From Aphelenchoides besseyi (Eukaryota; Nematoda; Chromadorea; Rhabditida; Aphelenchoididae): a stretch of 64,000 nt of DNA. Where the stretch lies: contig JAMPIQ010000001.1 of assembly GCA_024699855.1 (NCBI GenBank), positions 4,526,001 to 4,590,000 on the forward strand. Reading direction: 5' to 3'. Within the stretch, counting starts at the first letter, position 1, and each line of letters begins with the position of its first letter. A program made the translations under genes and the position numbers. Under the pieces are notes generated by a model. The model did no database searches. It was not told the DNA's origin and saw only the letters and a program-made list of their open reading frames with translations. Below are positions 61,915 to 64,000 of the stretch, piece after piece.

Positions 61915-64000
61915 CTGTTTACAAGTTCGAAATCGAACAACAATAAAACGATTCGGTCTCGTTGATTGCAATAAAAATTTTGAGCATCAGCGTTAATAAT
62001 CGAGACGCAAAACGCGTGAAAGAAAAACCGATAAAACTGCGGGGAATTCGTGTGCAGTGACGTCCGTCAGGATGTTTTATGATCGATGGAACGAAGAAAC
62101 AAATCGCACATTAAAGATAGGTTTAAATTGACTTCATCAGTTAACTTCCGTGCGTTTCTGTACGATTGATTGAAAGCGAATTGGACCACCGAATCTGTTC
62201 GATTGGAACAGCAGACCCGTTCCAGCCAACGTTAAATTGCGCGGCAAAGAAGAGGACAAAGTTTTTTCTTGTTTCCTTCCGTTAGTGAAGACGAAGAAGT
62301 TGGCAAAAAAGGCGTAAATAGGCGGAGGAGAAGAAACAACGAAAATGAGCGGACGTTAATTCACGATATTCCTTTTGTTATTCCGCGTAAATACCCGAAT
62401 TTATTCAGATTGTCGGACAAACGCAACAACCAACTTTATAAAGCAGATTGTAGCTCTAACGCAGAGACGAATTGCAATAAAAAAAACTTGGATTAGTGGC
62501 TAACAAAAAAAGCTCCTAATATAGTCGTCGGGTTGGATATACGCCAATTGGGGTGCTAATTCGAAAGTGATTTCAGACAATTGAAATAGGGCCACGTGTT
62601 TGTCAAACCGCTAAACTTCCGACCAAGCTACACAATAACTCGATGAGACCGCTGAAAATGTGTGACCGAAAAGAGAACAGTTAATGTATAAATGACCCAC
62701 ACTGCTTTATAGCTGAGAAATATATCAGAGATAGTAAAGTACGTTCATTTGGTAGCAGTCAACAGCATCAGAAAGCATACGTACACCCCTCTCTTCTTGT
62801 CGTATTAATTTTAGACCTTCGGCATCACACTGGACGATATGAAAAAGCAGCAGCCATTTGAGATGCGGCGCAACGATGACGAAAGCAACAAGAATACAAA
62901 GTGGACGCTAATTTTTGTAGAAAAAAGATTGCCAGCTACGAACGTGGCAACAACCCGAAGAATCAAACTGATGTTTCGAGGGCTCATCGTCAAACGTTTC
63001 CGGACGTCTGCATTTCGATTTTGCTTTCTGAACCAAATCGGATTAGTCAAAGACCGAAAACAAGCGCAGACGAGAGGAACGTAAATTGAGAACGTCAAAA
63101 TAAGATCGAGAAAGAACGTTGAAATCCGAAAAAATTGCGAAAAAACCAAAAACTTTGTTCGACTCCACAGATTCAATTTGTTTACGTGCATCCCGAAATG
63201 ATAAGAACGTCGATTGACGATCATGTTTACACTCAAAATAATTTCCCGATGATCACTCGATTCTCCAGTTTTTGCCATCGTTTTTGTAGTCTTTCGCTGC
63301 GTCTTCATCGTCGACGCTCATTTTCATGAACCGCTCGTTGTTTTTTGTTTTGCGCGCCGTTCCATCCACAAGGTTCAATCAAAGAGATTCGTCGGGAAAT
63401 GGTGGGAAACAAACAGAAGTCCATCGACACCAAAATCCGTCAATTGACTTCCTTACCACCCTCGCAGCCAACGGCAGTCAATTTGCCTCGTCGTTTAAGT
63501 GAATGGACTCGTTAGTCGATTGAAAGGAATGATACCCACTTTATGAGCAAAAAACACGTCCAACTTTTCGACTGCAGAATTCAATTAAATAAGCCATATG
63601 GAAACAGAAGGATGTAGTCAATAAGAGCATCCGAAGATTACATATCAAGATTTGGCTCCCACTTAACGTAATTGAAGATAATCGAACTGCGTGCATTGAA
63701 GCCATCGACTATCTTCACATCAGACCGTCTGTAGATTAACAACAAGTAGCCAAAATGGGAGGATGATTGCACTGTTCCACTTTTTCAGTCCGCCAAATGG
63801 AAACGGCGAACCGTTTGTTGCTGATCGGTTCAAGGTCGTTCAGTGAGGGAGGAAGGTGAGGGTGTAAATTCGCTTGTTCACTGATTCAAACGCTCAAAGA
63901 TCGTTTATTCAAATTCCGAGATTATACGATCGAATATGCGGTCTATGATACAGGGACAAGTACGCGAATTCTCGATCGGCCACGAATGTCAGAAATAAAC
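61915..64000. other. Intergenic to window end, no supported gene
   Basis: Frames at 62269-62496 plus and 62811-63308 minus have no family likeness. At 63405-63515 a plus-strand frame reads MVGNKQKSIDTKIRQLTSLP, PTAVNLPRRLSEWTR and may be a stray exon. Nothing else stands out. Confidence 0.35.

Noticed and set aside
62811..63308. 165-residue minus-strand membrane protein
   Set aside because: The hydrophobic part looks composition-driven (Phe/Ser/Leu from TTC/TCT-rich sequence); no start context, introns or family likeness.

Overview
The window looks like nuclear DNA of a nematode. It carries a cuticle collagen (Col_cuticle_N-type head plus Gly-X-Y tail), a ZP-domain cuticlin-like protein, a patched-related sterol-sensing protein and a membrane trehalase. 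Genes are dense and split by very short introns, mostly about 40-50 nt, nearly all GT-AG with a T-rich TTTAG/TTTCAG acceptor. Several start codons sit just downstream of a splice acceptor, as expected for spliced-leader addition or 5'-UTR introns. The species cannot be named from the sequence. Exon structures below were read by eye; junctions were accepted when they restored reading frame and family similarity.

Layout. 0.3-11.2 kb: a two-helix membrane protein; a MANSC-domain receptor-like gene whose large GC-AG intron holds a complete antisense MFS transporter gene (SLC22A18-like); an MFSD13A-like transporter; a TLC-domain protein; and a LOTUS-domain protein. 11.5-15.5 kb: COX5B, a ZP protein and a MIC13/QIL1-like MICOS subunit, all on the minus strand. 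15.5-19.5 kb is almost gene-free and leads into a patched-related gene (19.5-23.2 kb). Then come a foldback element (24.2-24.8 kb), a secreted protein of unknown family, an SDR dehydrogenase, trehalase, RPL7, RAB11, ARPC4, EMC7, a cuticle collagen, a small six-Cys secreted peptide with CS-alpha-beta spacing, and a four-helix LAPTM4-like protein.

41-46 kb is a repeat island: two 229-bp direct repeats bracket a tRNA-derived SINE-like unit, Tc1- and LINE-type relics, a hairpin MITE, and a spliced unit containing part of a Helitron Rep-type domain. 46.2-51.1 kb is gene-poor. 51.1-59.4 kb holds a DLK/LZK MAP3K with the C-terminal DGLSD regulatory peptide, convergent with BUB1, followed by a gene with an OB/cold-shock-like domain. 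An unrecognised multi-pass membrane protein lies at 60.8-61.9 kb; the last 2 kb hold nothing convincing.

The genes mostly serve unrelated housekeeping, cuticle and membrane roles rather than one pathway. The most unusual features are two introns whose coding junction requires GT-AT ends (first gene and rab-11), two GC-AG introns, the antisense nested transporter, the defensin-patterned peptide, and the repeat island with its Helitron-derived spliced unit.
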